NCBI GenBank assembly: GCA_029204225.1 | Contig: CM055107.1 | Coordinates: 43,131,507 to 43,195,506, forward strand | Reading direction: 5' to 3' | DNA: 64,000 bases | Source of the DNA: Diphasiastrum complanatum | Taxonomy: Eukaryota; Streptophyta; Lycopodiopsida; Lycopodiales; Lycopodiaceae | In this document: piece by piece, positions 1 to 14,690 of the stretch | Layout: each line of letters begins with the position of its first letter | Position numbering within the stretch: the first letter of the stretch is position 1 | Position numbers and translations under genes: made by a program | Notes under the pieces: generated by a model | The model's database searches: none | Told to the model about the DNA's origin: nothing | What the model saw: the letters and a program-made list of their open reading frames with translations, nothing else

Positions 1-61
<61 letters not shown>

Positions 62-126
62 CCGTGAGAACCGTGAGTGAGAGAGAGGAGCCGTGAGAAC
101 CGTGCCTGAGAGAGAGAGAGGGAGAG

Positions 127-183
<57 letters not shown>

Positions 184-321
184 ATCATGAGCGAGAGAGA
201 GCAACTGTGAGAACCGTGAGTCAGAGAGAGGAACCGTGAAAACTGTGAGAACCATTGAGAGAGAGAAATCGTTGTTATAGCATCGTTGAACCATCGTTCC
301 TCTCTCTCAATGGTTCTCACG

Positions 322-384
<63 letters not shown>

Positions 385-560
385 ATCTACACATTGCACG
401 AAGCACACTGCTTGAAGAAGCAATCTGAACAATCCATGAAGATTTTGCACCTGGATGAGTCCACAGATCGCCCATCACTCTCTCAACGATTCTCATGGTT
501 CCTCTCACGGTTCTCACGGTTCCTCTCTCTCAACGGTTCTCAAAGGTTCTCATGGTGATT

Positions 561-608
<48 letters not shown>
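1..608. repeat. AG/CT microsatellite cluster with inverted GAACCGTGAG minisatellite
   Basis: Pure AG tracts lie at 1-58, 133-182 and 571-608, and a CT tract at 324-379. Between them runs a degenerate unit of the type GAACCGTGAG in the left half (59-110, 205-260) and its reverse complement, CTCACGGTTC, in the right half (310-325, 485-555). Positions 245-265 and 300-320 are a perfect 21-bp inverted repeat around a 34-bp loop. The block has no convincing gene: short frames here are poly-SL or poly-RE translations of the repeat. The window starts inside the first AG tract, so its full length is unknown. Confidence 0.9.
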
Positions 609-616
<8 letters not shown>

Positions 617-619
617 AGC

Positions 620-1562
620 TCAGTCTTCGGCCATCTTTGAGAGCTCAGACTTTTCCACATATGATGTGTTGTTAGTGCTCTCCATCTTGCTTTGCGTCTT
701 TTTGTTTTTTGAGTTGTCGTAGCAATCCGTGGCTGCATGAACTTTCTTATAACAATGTATACACTCAATCTTTGGATTCAACCAGCATTTATCCATTGTG
801 TGGTCGTCACATCTGCATCTCTTGCATGTCTTCTTGTCGTTGCCTTGCTGCTTGTTCCTTCCTTTCGATCTGCTTTCTTGGGTTCCCTGCTTCTGTTGGT
901 TCTGATCTGTTCTCTTTGTCAACTCTCTCTTAGGTTGAGCCTTCTTCTTCGACTGGTCTTTGTTGTTGTAGAGAGCATGATCAGACTCGTTCTTGTCGTC
1001 GTAGTGCTCTCTGGCTTCAACTTCTTCTTTGATGTCAATGACTGCCTTGTCGAAGGTCATAGTAAGATCTTTAGCCAGCAATGTCCGAGCTGTTTGAAAC
1101 GATCGTGGTAAGGAACGTAGCAGGTAATTGAGCTGCTTCTCTTGTGAGACTACATGTTCTGCCCCAGCATTGTGTAGCAATAGGAAGAGGTTCTTCATCT
1201 TCCTAATGAAGCTGGTGAGATCTTTGCCGCCCCATCTTAGATAGGTAAGCTGATCTTCTAGATGCATTATCTGATTTTGAAACTTGGTCTGAAATCTGCT
1301 GATGAGTGTATCCCACATCTCTCTAGCATTAGAGATTGATGTGAGGTCAAGGATGATGTTATTTTAGATGGAAGAAGAGATGGCAACTAGTGCTTTGTCG
1401 TTCTTCTCTTTTCACTCCCAAAGATTTTTGTCTGTGCTGGCTGGCATCTCTTCGGTGCCATCCACCCATGGCCATAATGCTTATCTTCTCAGGATTACCG
1501 ATGTCTTCTCTGTGGGAACGATACTTTTCACTACAAAATCTATATTAATCCTGTTGGTATAG
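620..1562 (-). pseudogene. Ty1/copia gag fragment with two CCHC zinc knuckles
   Basis: On the minus strand a 232-codon frame (1318-620) gives a copia-type Gag. It starts near MWDTLISRF, has a helical capsid-like region (LEDQLTYLRW, LLRSLPRSFQ), then a Lys/Gln-rich linker and two zinc knuckles. The first, CKRC-x4-H-x4-C, is intact. The second, CIHC-x4-H-x4-C, has Val where a Gly usually precedes His. Sequence upstream to about 1562 continues the N-terminal region in broken frames. It is the same family as the gag at 13178-14440. Protease, integrase, RT and LTRs are absent, and the fragment stops at the AG repeat cluster. Gag binds element RNA and forms the cytoplasmic particle; this copy cannot act alone. 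Confidence 0.85.
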
Positions 1563-2540
1563 CATGACAATACTTATCATTATCTCTGTTTCTTATAGTG
1601 TATCAGCGTAAGTAACACGAAGTTTATAATCATGTTGTTCAAATTCCAATAGACAACAAGGATAAGGTATGTATAGCACTCTTAATATATTTGCTCCATG
1701 CTATACAAGAACTACATTATGCTACGTAATGGTAACTCCATTCGGGTAACATGCCATACTAATAAGACTTCTCTTATACATATGACTATGCAATGACTAT
1801 GCTTAGAAATGGATACGAAAGGTCACGTTTCTCAATTACAAGAAAATGCAAATACGATCACCTCACAAGAATCAGTATCATCTACCATTCAGGTTAGTGA
1901 TGCACATATGCCTCAGTGTTCTTTGACAAAGCTTAAATTGCATGGTGACAGAGTAAACAGTTACTATTCTTGGCAAAATTGTTTAAGAAAAAGCAGGAAC
2001 ATTCTTAATTATAGTGTTATAAAGGTTGCTCCTTTTCCAACAAACAATGCCATATCAATGCTTACCATAGGAATAATGATAACCCTGTCTCTTTCATCAT
2101 TTTTTAAGCATATCAAGAATTTGCATACCTATTTTAAGTTCTTTAAAGTAAATGGATTTGTGCAAAGAACGTATACATTCATAGGATCGGAACGGCATGG
2201 ATTTGCCCTGGTCATATCATGAATGTAGGGTCACAAACTCTTTCACTTGTATTGTGTACTTACAGGTATCAAGTTTTTTTGGCTACTTTCTAAGTCACAA
2301 TCATGTTTTAAAATCATAGAATGGTAATTTAGTTTGCGGACTCTTGTATAGCATGGATTTGCTCAAGAAGTTATGAGAATCGTACATTATCTGTTTACAG
2401 GTGTGAATGTTGATATGGCATGGATTTGTCTCAAACTTCATGTACCGGTCCAAACTACTTATACGTTTACATTTTGCTACACATTTTATATAGCTTCTTG
2501 TCAAATGCGTAATGTGTTATGTTTATTAGTTAAAGATACG
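1563..2540. other. Unannotated stretch with one unsupported 137-codon frame
   Basis: No recognisable gene is seen. A 137-codon frame at 1809-2222 (+) starts MDTKGHVSQLQ and ends GFALVIS; it matches no family I recognise and has no splice or neighbour support, so it is probably chance or the relic of an unknown element. The 11-base word GCATGGATTTG recurs near 2194, 2351 and 2418. Confidence 0.4.
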
Positions 2541-3640
<1,100 letters not shown>

Positions 3641-4002
3641 GTAAGTGTAGGTGATAACAATGGCATTTTGACCATCTTTTTGAGTAACAAGTTACTCTAT
3701 CTTGCTTAAGAGACAACGAGGAGGGTTTCTTGACATATTTACATATTGTATATACTTTTTGTGAATGGGTTAGCTGCTGTCCACCAGCGATGGACACCCG
3801 TGATGGACAGATCGCTGCCTACTGCTTTTAATGCGATTGATAATGAATATGGTAATGTCCTATCCAACGATGGACAATATATGCATGATGGACTTGCATG
3901 TGCTCACCATTCTACAAATATATACCCTGCTACCCAGCAATGGATAGGAGGGACATTTTCTTTTCGTAGTATGACTACAAAATGAATTAATATGGACCAA
4001 TT

Positions 4003-5120
<1,118 letters not shown>

Positions 5121-5359
5121 CTCATCTCCTTCACTCTATGAAGTGGTTGTTTCTACTTCATAGTAGTTGAAGTAGATAAAACCAGTAGAATTGCCCCTCT
5201 TTTTATAAAGAACATAGATCCTCCAAATGATTTGATCCACTTATGATCCACAGATAGCTTGTCTCTCAACGAGTTTGAATCCCTCTCCCAAATCCGAGTT
5301 CCTACAAGCAAAAACACTGATGATCTGATGTATACACTCTCACCTCTTCAAAGCATGAA

Positions 5360-5880
5360 GCTCTGATACCATGTGAAGTTTTTAGCACGTATGAACTTCA
5401 CCACACACCCTACAGGATCTTATTGAGGTGTTGTGATTGCACAAGATTGATCAAAGAATAGTATGCTTGAAAAATCTAAGGCAAGAGGACAATGGCATAC
5501 ATCTTATGAAAAGATCTAACTCTTCACTATGAGAAATGAATGTCTAGAAAAAATTCTAAGTGTTTAATATGGGAAAAAGAGGCTGCTCTCGAGTAGAGAG
5601 AGAAAATCAGGCATAGAAAACTCGGGTCGAGAGAGAATGATTCCAAAACACCAAAATCTCAATATTCACAATATGGCAAAACATGCCCAACTTTCTCTAC
5701 ATGAGAGAGACTCGAATTCCTACAGTGGAGTTGCATGGAAAGTCCACTTAACTAAACTAATTCACCTATCAGAGATCCACGTGTGTAACTGCATGCATGG
5801 ATGTTGCATGTACTGCATGTCAACTCATAAAACTACCTAAACATGTGTAGATCACATAAACTACTTTGCATGTTGTGCAG
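5360..5880 (-). mobile_element. Copia-type PBS and LTR fragment
   Basis: GCTCTGATACCA at 5360-5371 is the reverse complement of TGGTATCAGAGC, the plant copia primer-binding site for initiator tRNA-Met. It is followed at once by TGTGAAG at 5372, as expected for an LTR of a minus-strand element. A plausible far end is TTGTGCA at about 5879, giving an LTR near 508 bp; that end is inference. No internal copia coding is seen to the left. Confidence 0.6.
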
Positions 5881-5929
5881 CTAGTGGGGTCTTACGAAAT
5901 CAAAGTGTGCAACTTTTGTAGTTAAGTTG

Positions 5930-6430
5930 GCAGATCAGCCTAAAGAAATGGTGAAAGATATACCAATCAAGATTGTTGGCATGCAATTTTTCATTACTTT
6001 TGTAGTAATGGATTTTTCAGAAGCACCATCAGTCTAAGGTGTCTTATTGGGACGTCCTTGGTTATTAGTTGTGCAAGTTCATAAATGGGATACGGGAAAA
6101 ATAACTTCCGAGAATCGTGATCAAGCAGTCAAAGTTAATCCACTCACTTGGACGATCAAGCCAACTATTTAGAAAGGAGATGATGATTCTTCCACTACAT
6201 ATACAACTGATTACATGTGTCGACATGATGACAAATTAGAAGTAAGCATCATTCCAATGAAGGATCGTACTCTTGATATTGTCCTCACATATTTTATCAA
6301 TATGATGAATGTAGCTTTGGATATCAGCTGATCCAATTGAAGATGGACTGATTCCAGTCAACCATGTCTTATCCTATAATGAGAATGCATAACTTAATGA
6401 TGAGCAAATTTTAAGAAATGGATCCTGCAA
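5930..6430 (+). pseudogene. Ty3/gypsy protease remnant
   Basis: The plus strand reads the C-terminal half of a gypsy retropepsin: IPIKIVGMQFF, MDFSEAPSV, then an in-frame stop and GVLLGRPWL, the LLGRPW signature near the end of plant gypsy proteases. The stop is TAA where family members have CAA (Gln). Further decayed sequence runs to about 6430. The catalytic Asp motif should lie upstream and is not found. It belongs with the RT and integrase at 7370-9118 but is separated from them by about 0.9 kb. Confidence 0.65.
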
Positions 6431-6449
6431 TATTTGGCATTCGTAACAT

Positions 6450-7369
<920 letters not shown>

Positions 7370-7370
<1 letters not shown>

Positions 7371-8735
7371 TAAGCAGCATTATAATAAGATTCTGAAATG
7401 AACAAACCCACCAACAAGACAGTTACGATAGTTGATCCCAAGATTAGTGAGCATGTTGTTGTTCCACCTTTGTTAGACAAAGCTAAAGGAAAGATCGATC
7501 TTAATCTTGATTTTTGAAGTTAGATCTATCAAAAGTCAGAATCGTCATTGGCCAAGAAATCCAAAAGCAAAGCAAAGGTTAATCCCTTTGAATAAGAGAA
7601 AGCCGATGCAGTACAACATGATATGCTAGAGCATTTCAAGAGCTATACTTTGGATGATGTGGTCATTATGCTACCAAGAGTTCACCGAGCACCTGAGGAA
7701 GAAGTTCTAGAAACACAAGAAGTCTATGATGGACCTGTTAGGACAAAACCTATGAATCTAGCTAAGCTAGATGAAGATGAGAAAATAGTCCAAGTTGGAG
7801 TACAACTTTCAACAGATTAATTTGATGCTTTAATTTTTCTTTTGGTTAAGTACCAAGATTGCTTGCTTGGTGTTACAAAGATTTAAAAGGTATTCCTACT
7901 CAATGGTCGAGCATATTATTCCACTGGTATCGGATGTGGCTTCAAAGGTCACCAGATTTTATCAATGTAATCCAAATTTTACAAATCTTATCAAGGAGTT
8001 ACAGAGGTTCCTGGAAGCTTATTTCATTTATGAGATTGAGCATACTGAATGAGTGTCACCCATCATAATCATACCAAAGAAGAACGGAAAGATGTGAATT
8101 TGTGTGGACTTGAAAGCTTTGAACAAAAATACTCAAAAAGATCATTTTCCATTATCGTTCACGAAAAGCATATTGGATCGCCTTGCTAGTGCCAAAGCTT
8201 ATAGCTTTTTGGATGGATTCAATGGATACAATCAAGTCAAGATTGCACTTGCTGATCAGCACAAAAATGCATTTGTAATAGCATGAGGAACCTATGCTTA
8301 TTAGGTTATGTCATTTGGGCTATGTAATGCACCAAGTACTTTCCAACGAGTGATGTAGTTTGCTTTTAAGGGATATTTGTAAAAATTTGTGGAAATCTAC
8401 TTGGATGATCTTAGAGTCCATGGTTTGGAAACAAAACACTTGGAGCATCTTGAACGATGTCGAAAGTATTAGATCTCCTTGAATCCAGAAAAAGTGTTAA
8501 ATTTGTATTACCCACGGGATTGTTCTAGGCCATGTAGTTTCTAGACATGGCATTGCGACAGATTTGTCCAAGATCAAAATCATCATGGATTTACCTCCCC
8601 CATGCACTATCAGAAGAATTTATATTTTTTGGGTCATGCAAACTACTATTTAATCATTATCTTATTTTTCACATATTTAACACGGGCCTATATACAAATT
8701 GGTGGTGGCTTTCGCTTCATAAGGATACATAAAAG
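7370..8735 (+). pseudogene. Ty3/gypsy reverse transcriptase remnant, RNase H missing
   Basis: Broken plus-strand frames follow the gypsy order. First comes the pre-RT linker (VYDGPVRTKP, KLDEDEKIVQVGVQ, 7623-7820), then LLVKYQDC...DLKGIP, FIYEIEHTE (near 8040) and IPKKNGKM. The palm reads VDLKALNK, FLDGFNGYNQVKIA, MSFGLCNAPSTFQRVM and the catalytic YLDD (near 8398), then SLNPEK and the connection domain (GHANYY, PIYKL near 8690). At least three stops sit where relatives have Arg, Trp and Gln (8095, 8284, 8356), with several frameshifts. After the connection domain the sequence passes within about 40 bp to the integrase zinc finger, so RNase H is absent. Not functional. Confidence 0.88.
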
Positions 8736-9321
<586 letters not shown>

Positions 9322-9344
9322 TGAAAACAAATATCAAATCCAAT

Positions 9345-9575
9345 AATTAGCAAACCCAATAAACATAAGGATATGAAAAATATGAGAGATGGAGCAAGGA
9401 GAAGAAGAGCAAGGACATCTCATTGACAAATCAATAGAGGTTCCACCTGCTTTGATGTAAAATTTAATATGAAATTGAATTACAAAGTACCACTATATAT
9501 AGTGGATTTTAGGGCTTTGGCCTCCTATTGGCCAATTTTCACCTTCTTTATTATTTGAAATTTGAAATCTGGGGG
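9345..9575. repeat. Dispersed repeat, second copy at 29225-29440
   Basis: Several phrases recur in the same order at 29225-29440: ATGAGAGA followed by a purine-rich stretch, AAGGACATC, ATAGAGGTTC(C/T)ACC, TATATAGTGGA-like, CTATTGGCCAATTT and CTTATTATTTGAA. No coding is seen. The element type is not recognised; an LTR or non-autonomous element end is possible. Confidence 0.55.
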
Positions 9576-9584
9576 GAACCCTTT

Positions 9585-9740
9585 TGATGAGAGAATCTCT
9601 CTGCTCTGACACCACTGTTGAGAGTGATCTCAATCCCAATAAGGGTGCAATGGGTATTCAGACAGGAATTGTTTCGTCCTCTGATTTCCCTCTGTTGAGA
9701 TTCTCACATAAACAAATCCAGATGGAATTTGATTTTGTCC
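9585..9740 (-). repeat. 3' LTR segment of copia element 1
   Basis: This segment aligns by eye with 14537-14690, sharing GAGAGAATCTCTCTGCTCTG, GAGAGTGATCTCAATCCC, GGGTGCAATGGGTAT, CTCTGTTGAGATTCTCAC and AGATGGAATT. After about 9740 similarity is lost, so the full LTR boundary is not determined. Confidence 0.75.
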
Positions 9741-9744
9741 TCGG

Positions 9745-10240
9745 GTCTACTGCCCTCTGTGACAAGATCTACAATCCTCCAAGGTGAGGCCAAAACATTG
9801 TCGACCTATGTAGAATTTACTTATGCATTCGACAAGGTAAAACCAGTGTGCGGAATAAGATTGAAACCAGCTAATTACCAACATATAACTATCAAACAAT
9901 TAAGCACTCAATCATGTTCAAGACAAGAAACTCTTTTGCATAAAAACATCTACTACATTATCAAAGAATTCTTTAAGCGTTGTTGTGACAGACCACATAG
10001 TGTGTCGGTGTGAAAGAAACTCTGTCTTTTGCAAATCAAAACTTGTCGTGCTTACTAGCGGACTTCTTGAACCTTAGCTTGCTGGCTACACAATGCTCAG
10101 CTTACATTGGTATGTATATTGTCTATCTGCTACAACTGCATAATTAATAATCAGGATCGACATGTATGTGGAGAGAGGAGGACACGATTAGCAGATCAAG
10201 AGATTACAAGAACGGCTGATTAGGCACATCTTAACGATAT
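9745..10240. other. Unassigned stretch between LTR segment and RNase H
   Basis: Probably the rest of the 3' LTR plus the untranslated tail of copia element 1, but it does not align with the sequence next to the other LTR copy. No gene or clear polypurine tract is seen. Confidence 0.4.
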
Positions 10241-10249
10241 CTTGTCAGT

Positions 10250-10392
10250 CTCCGGAGGATGACGTCCTCCTGGTACTTTCGTGATCTCATCTATCCTTTC
10301 ATGCATGGAGATCCGTCGTTGTTTAGGTCTTCGTGTCTTCTTGTGCCTTTAGCTTTGTCATTAGGTTGCCTTGAATCCACGAACCTTTTATC

Positions 10393-10427
<35 letters not shown>

Positions 10428-10990
10428 TCGACCGTTGTCTTCATGTTTGTTTGACTATGGTCTTCGTGTCTTCAGTCCTCGAAGGTTTTCTGTTCATGTT
10501 CATCTTCATGTCTTCGGTCCTTGAAGCTTTTCTATTCGTGACCATGCAGCTCCCTTGTTTCTCTTCTACCTTGAGCTCTAAAGCTATCATAGCTTTGTGG
10601 CCAGAAACTGTTTGTTTCTTCAGCTCCCTCTCAAAGCGTGGTAGCTTTATAACTCCCAGACTCTTCCTCTGCCTATCGAACAAACCTTTGTCTAGGGCCT
10701 TGGTGAAGATGTCCGCCACCATTTGCTTCATGCCAATGAAGCTGGTCTTCAATTCCCTTCTAGTGACCAGGTCCCTTATCAAGGGATACTTGATTGTGAT
10801 GTGTTTCATTCTTGAGTGAAACACATGATCCTTTGTCAAGTGAATTGCAGAAGTATTGTCCATATGTAGAATCAATGTCTCTTGGTACCCAGTTCGTCAA
10901 GGAACTGTCTCAGCCATGTGATTTTGTTGCCCATCTTCGCGGCTACCACGTATTCTGCTTCACAGGATGATTGAGCTATAATGGTCTGCT
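10250..10990 (-). pseudogene. Copia element 1 RNase H and repetitive C-terminal tail
   Basis: The minus strand reads copia RNase H: SSCEAEYVVAA and KMGNKITWLRQFLDEL (near 10900-10980), a stop-broken segment, then HITIKYPLIRDL and MVADIFTKALDKGLFDRQR (10875 down to about 10680). The tail beyond is unusual. NRKASRTED and NRKPSRTED are an internal duplication, followed by a run of EH dipeptides encoded by a (TTCGTG)n hexanucleotide repeat at about 10393-10430. RNase H removes element RNA during cDNA synthesis. The frame is broken. Confidence 0.8.
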
Positions 10991-11165
10991 TCTTGCTGGC
11001 CTAGAGAATTGTTGTGCCTGCTACAATGGTGCACTCTCCTGAGACACTTTTACAGTCATACTTGAGAGATGTCCAGCTAGCATCACTGTAGGAGTGCATG
11101 TGGAAACCTGCATTACGAGAATAACACAACCCATAATCCTTCGTCTACTGAAGGTACTGTAAGAT

Positions 11166-12240
11166 TCACTTTGCAATCTTCCAATGTGCTAAGCCTGGAT
11201 TCGTGCTGAATTGACTCATTCTGAACATGGCATAAGCAATGTCAAGGCGTGTGTTGTCTACTAAATACATCAAAGATCCGACCAGCCTCCTGTAAAATGT
11301 GTGCTGCATCATCTCCTGCTCTTCTTTTGTCTTTGAACAATTTTTGTTCGTCAGAACTGCCCCTACAAGCATTAAGGTATTTACCCCTTTGCAATCTGTC
11401 ATCCCGAAATCATCTAGGATTTTCTGAGTGTACCTTGACTGATGAAGGTATAGCTTTCCTTCGTCATAGTCACAGTCAATCTGCAAGCCTATATAACATT
11501 TGGCTTCTCCTAGGTCTATTATCTCAAAATGTTTTGAGATCTCATTCTTCACTCTTGCAATCAAGCCTTCGCTTATGCATAGTATCAGGGTGTCGTCCAC
11601 ATACACAATAACAATGATGATCTCCCCATCTATGATTCTCACATAAACATTGGAATCGGCTATCAATGGCTCAAATCCTAAGGATCTCAGGGCTTGATCT
11701 TTCTTCTTATACCATTGTCATGCTAATTGCTTCAGACCATAGATGCTCATGTGCATTCGGCATGCATAGGTAGGAAGTGATTCAGAGGTATAACCTGGAG
11801 GTTGATCCATGTAGACCTCTTCGTCTAATTCGCCATGTAGAAATGTTGTCTTCTCATCAACGATGTGAATCATGAGGTCGTATGCAACTGCATATGCAAA
11901 TAGTAGGCATAAGAAAGCATGTTTCACCACTGGAGAGAAGGCCTCAGTGTAGTCGATGTTGTACTTATGAGAAAAAACCTTCGCTACAAGTCTGGCCTTG
12001 TATCTCGAAACATCTCCATTCGGTCTGTACTTGAGTTTGTAAAGTCATTTGCATTGCACTATTTTTCCTTTCTTTGGCACTGGTTGCAGTGTCCATACCT
12101 CATTCTTCTTCATGGATTTGATTTCTTCGTTCATGGCTTGGATCCATTTGTCCTTTTCTGGACTATCAATGGCTTCCTTGAATGTTTGTGATTCGCCACT
12201 GAATCCACAAAAATTTTCGGATGTAAAGCCGAGCTGTCTG
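11166..12240 (-). pseudogene. Copia element 1 reverse transcriptase
   Basis: The minus strand gives the copia RT (RVT_2) in two main open pieces. The first (11930-11718) has FLHGELDEEVYMDQPPGY, preceded by the broken KARLVA and SPVVKH region near 12000. The second (11666-11166) has the catalytic YVDDTLIL, then DLGEAKCYIGLQI, HQSRYTQKILDDFG, RRLVGSLMYLV and RLDIAYAMF. The YVDD box is intact. A stop separates the pieces at the YGLKQ-like motif. RT copies element RNA into DNA; this gene is broken but is the best-preserved copia RT in the window. Confidence 0.9.
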
Positions 12241-12599
12241 ACACAAATCTTGTTGGCACTCTTTGCTCTCTCGTTGATCTCCTAGGAGATTCTTCTGGTA
12301 CTGCAATGCTCTTGCCTTTGTCTCTTTGGCTAGATCCGGAACCATCTTGGTTTACAGGAGCCCTAGTAGCAGGTAGACTTGTGAACTTTCTTCATCTGAT
12401 TCATCGCTCAACTGATGTGGAGCTCGAACATCTTCGTCTGATTGTTTGAGTTCTACTCCCTCTGTCATGGTTGGCTAGTCATAATACTGCTTCCCTAGGA
12501 TTTCATAGTTGGCAGAATCATTGTCGACCATTGTTCTGGTCTCATCGAACTTGACATCTCTGACAGTCTTCACTAGATTCGTTTTTGGCATGTAAATAA

Positions 12600-12800
12600 T
12601 GTAGTATGACGAATGGTTGTCATATCCGACGAGGTATTCTAATTTGACCTTCTCATCGAGCTTCTTTCGAAGCTTATCAGAAATATGTGCATAAGCTGCA
12701 CAACCAAAAATCCGAACATGTGTCAGATTGGGTTTTCTACTCCACCATAGTTCATGTGGTGTCGTTAACGGCTACCTAACGACATTCTGAGGTATGATTC
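12600..12800 (-). pseudogene. Copia element 1 integrase C-terminal remnant
   Basis: The minus strand reads TPHELWWSRKPNLTHVRIFG, then CAAYAHISDKLRKK, the conserved segment after the integrase catalytic core. The core itself (HHCC finger, D-D-E) should lie between this and the protease but is absent: only about 70 bp separates TPHELW from the protease DSGAT box, where about 1 kb is normal. Confidence 0.85.
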
Positions 12801-12824
12801 GACTTTCATTGCTATTTGTGGATT

Positions 12825-12880
12825 TGTTGTAAACAAAATGTGAAGTAGCTCCTGAATCAAGGATCTATCGCAAACGGTTT
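12825..12880 (-). pseudogene. Copia element 1 protease active-site remnant
   Basis: The minus strand reads LDSGATSHFVYNKSTNSNES, the copia aspartic protease box with catalytic Asp in D-S-G-A. It then runs directly into the integrase C-terminal segment, so most of the protease is lost. Confidence 0.75.
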
Positions 12881-13177
12881 TGATTTTGTATCGTGAACAA
12901 TTTTTTTTCTTTGAATTTTCTTTTGTGCGGAAGCTTACAGGATCCTAGACACGCGACTACAGATCACAGAACAAATTTCATTCTAGCAATCAAGACAGCG
13001 AAAGACAAGGAGATGCACGAAATAGAGCAATCAAATTATCAGTTTAATTTTTAGAGTGAGATAGTCAGTGTCTCGTTCATTGGCGGCCTGATGCTCTACT
13101 CTTTCGTTGTGTTCTGCTCATTGGCAGACTTTCATGCACAATTGTTTTGTTTCTTTTCTTTTTCTTTTCTGCTCTAC

Positions 13178-14440
13178 TCACGCACATTCTCTATGTGTGT
13201 TTTGATCCAAAAAAAATAGTTTATATTTCCACTGCGTGGAGTTTACAAGATAGCTAAACAGTTTTGCTTCGCTTCGTGTCTTAGGATTTTCGAGGTCTGT
13301 TGACTTTCGTGAATTGTTCGCCATTTGACCTTCACTTCGTTTTCGCGTTGCGACAAAGTTGTAGGACTGGATCACTTCTTGTGTGTCAAATGTGGAGGCT
13401 GCACACACATCTATACACAGATAGGCCATCGAATTTCCATTGTTAGACCTATCTTCGCCCATCTTTGAGCTTTCTAGCTCTTCGACGTAGGAAGAACTAT
13501 TATTGTTCTCCCGTTTCCCTTGAGGCTGCTTGTTCCTCGGGCTCTGATAGCAATCCATGGCTGCATGACCTTTCTTGTGGCAATGGATACACTCAAACTT
13601 CGGATTGAGCCAGCACGAATCGACAATATATCCTTCACGTCTGCATCTCATGCATGTTTTCTTGTCGCCATTCTGCTGTTTAGGCTTTCCTTTGTTCTTC
13701 CAACCGCTCCCTCTGATTGTTGGTCTCGATCCTGCTCTCGGTCTGACTCCCTCTTAGGCTTCAATTGCTTCTTTGGCTTCTCCTTGTTGTCGTAGAGAGC
13801 TTGATCAGAAACGTCCTTGTGATCAAGGTGCTCACAAGCTTCAACTTCTTCTCAAATCTCAATCAGTGTCTTTTTTAGTGTCATTGCTAGATCCTTCGCT
13901 ATCAATGTTCGAATTGTTTGGAAAGATCTTGGTAAAGTTCTAATAGGTAAGTGAGTTGCTTCTTTGCTGATACTGCATTCTCTATTCCGACATTGTGTAA
14001 TGAAAGGAACGGATCCTTCATCTTTCTGATAAAAGAGGTAAGATCTCTGCCATCCCATCACAGATTTGTCAGCTGATCTTCAAGAAGCATTATCTGGTTG
14101 TGTGATTTCATCTAAAATCTGGTAAGCAATGTATCCCACATCTCTCTTGCATTAGAGAGTGTCGCGAGGTCAAGCGTCAGACTATCTTCAATGGATGATG
14201 ACAACACGGCTACTACCTTGTTGTTCTTCTCTCTCTATTCTCGTAGCTCTTTGCCAGTGGTTGTAGGCATCTCTTCGGTGTCGTCTACCCAGGGCCATAG
14301 CCCTTCTCCCTTCAATATGAGAGAGGTCTTTATCTTCCATGCTAGGAAGTTCGACCCGACTGAGTCAAGGATTGTGCAGATCTTTGACTGTATACTACTG
14401 ATAGATGCCATTGCTATAGATTTTGTTCTTCAGTTGTTCT
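13178..14440 (-). pseudogene. Copia element 1 gag
   Basis: The minus strand reads copia Gag in broken frames. An N-terminal piece near 14435-14280 contains LAWKIKTSLILKGEGLWPWV, followed by a capsid-like region with LEDQLTNL and DLTSFIRKMKD (about 14180-14000), then TLPRSFQTIRTLIAKDLAMT. The zinc-knuckle part (13651-13178) has a first knuckle that lost its upstream Cys pair to a frameshift (RCRREGYIVDSC) and an intact second, CIHC-x4-H-x4-C. It is the same family as 620-1562. The 300 bp beyond (12880-13178) are not recognised. Confidence 0.85.
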
Positions 14441-14522
14441 TTATGGTTTCTTGTTCTGAATGTTTGTCTCCTGGATATGATAGCTCTTTAGCTATATCAG
14501 GTCTCAGATATGAGCCTGTCGT

Positions 14523-14535
14523 GGCTTTGATACCA
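14523..14535 (-). promoter_or_regulatory. Primer-binding site of copia element 1
   Basis: The minus strand reads TGGTATCAAAGCC, one change from the initiator tRNA-Met site TGGTATCAGAGC. It lies one base from the LTR end at 14537. Confidence 0.75.
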
Positions 14536-14536
14536 C

Positions 14537-14690
14537 TGAAGAGAGAATCTCTCTGCTCTGACACCATTGTTGAGAGTGATCTCAATCCCGACAAGGGTGC
14601 AATGGGTATCTAGACACGAATTGTTTTGTCCTTTGATTTTCCTCTGTTGAGATTCTCACAGAAACAAACCCAGATGGAATTCGATTTAGA
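14537..14690 (-). repeat. 5' LTR segment of copia element 1
   Basis: Direct repeat of 9585-9740. The LTR probably continues further right: GATAGGCGTAGACATGC near 14774 resembles GATAGGCGTAGTCATGC in the LTR at 28277. The outer end is not determined. Confidence 0.7.

Noticed and set aside
1809-2222. A 137-codon hypothetical gene
   Set aside because: No recognisable motif, no splice signals that extend it and no support from neighbours; kept only as a note in the intergenic entry.
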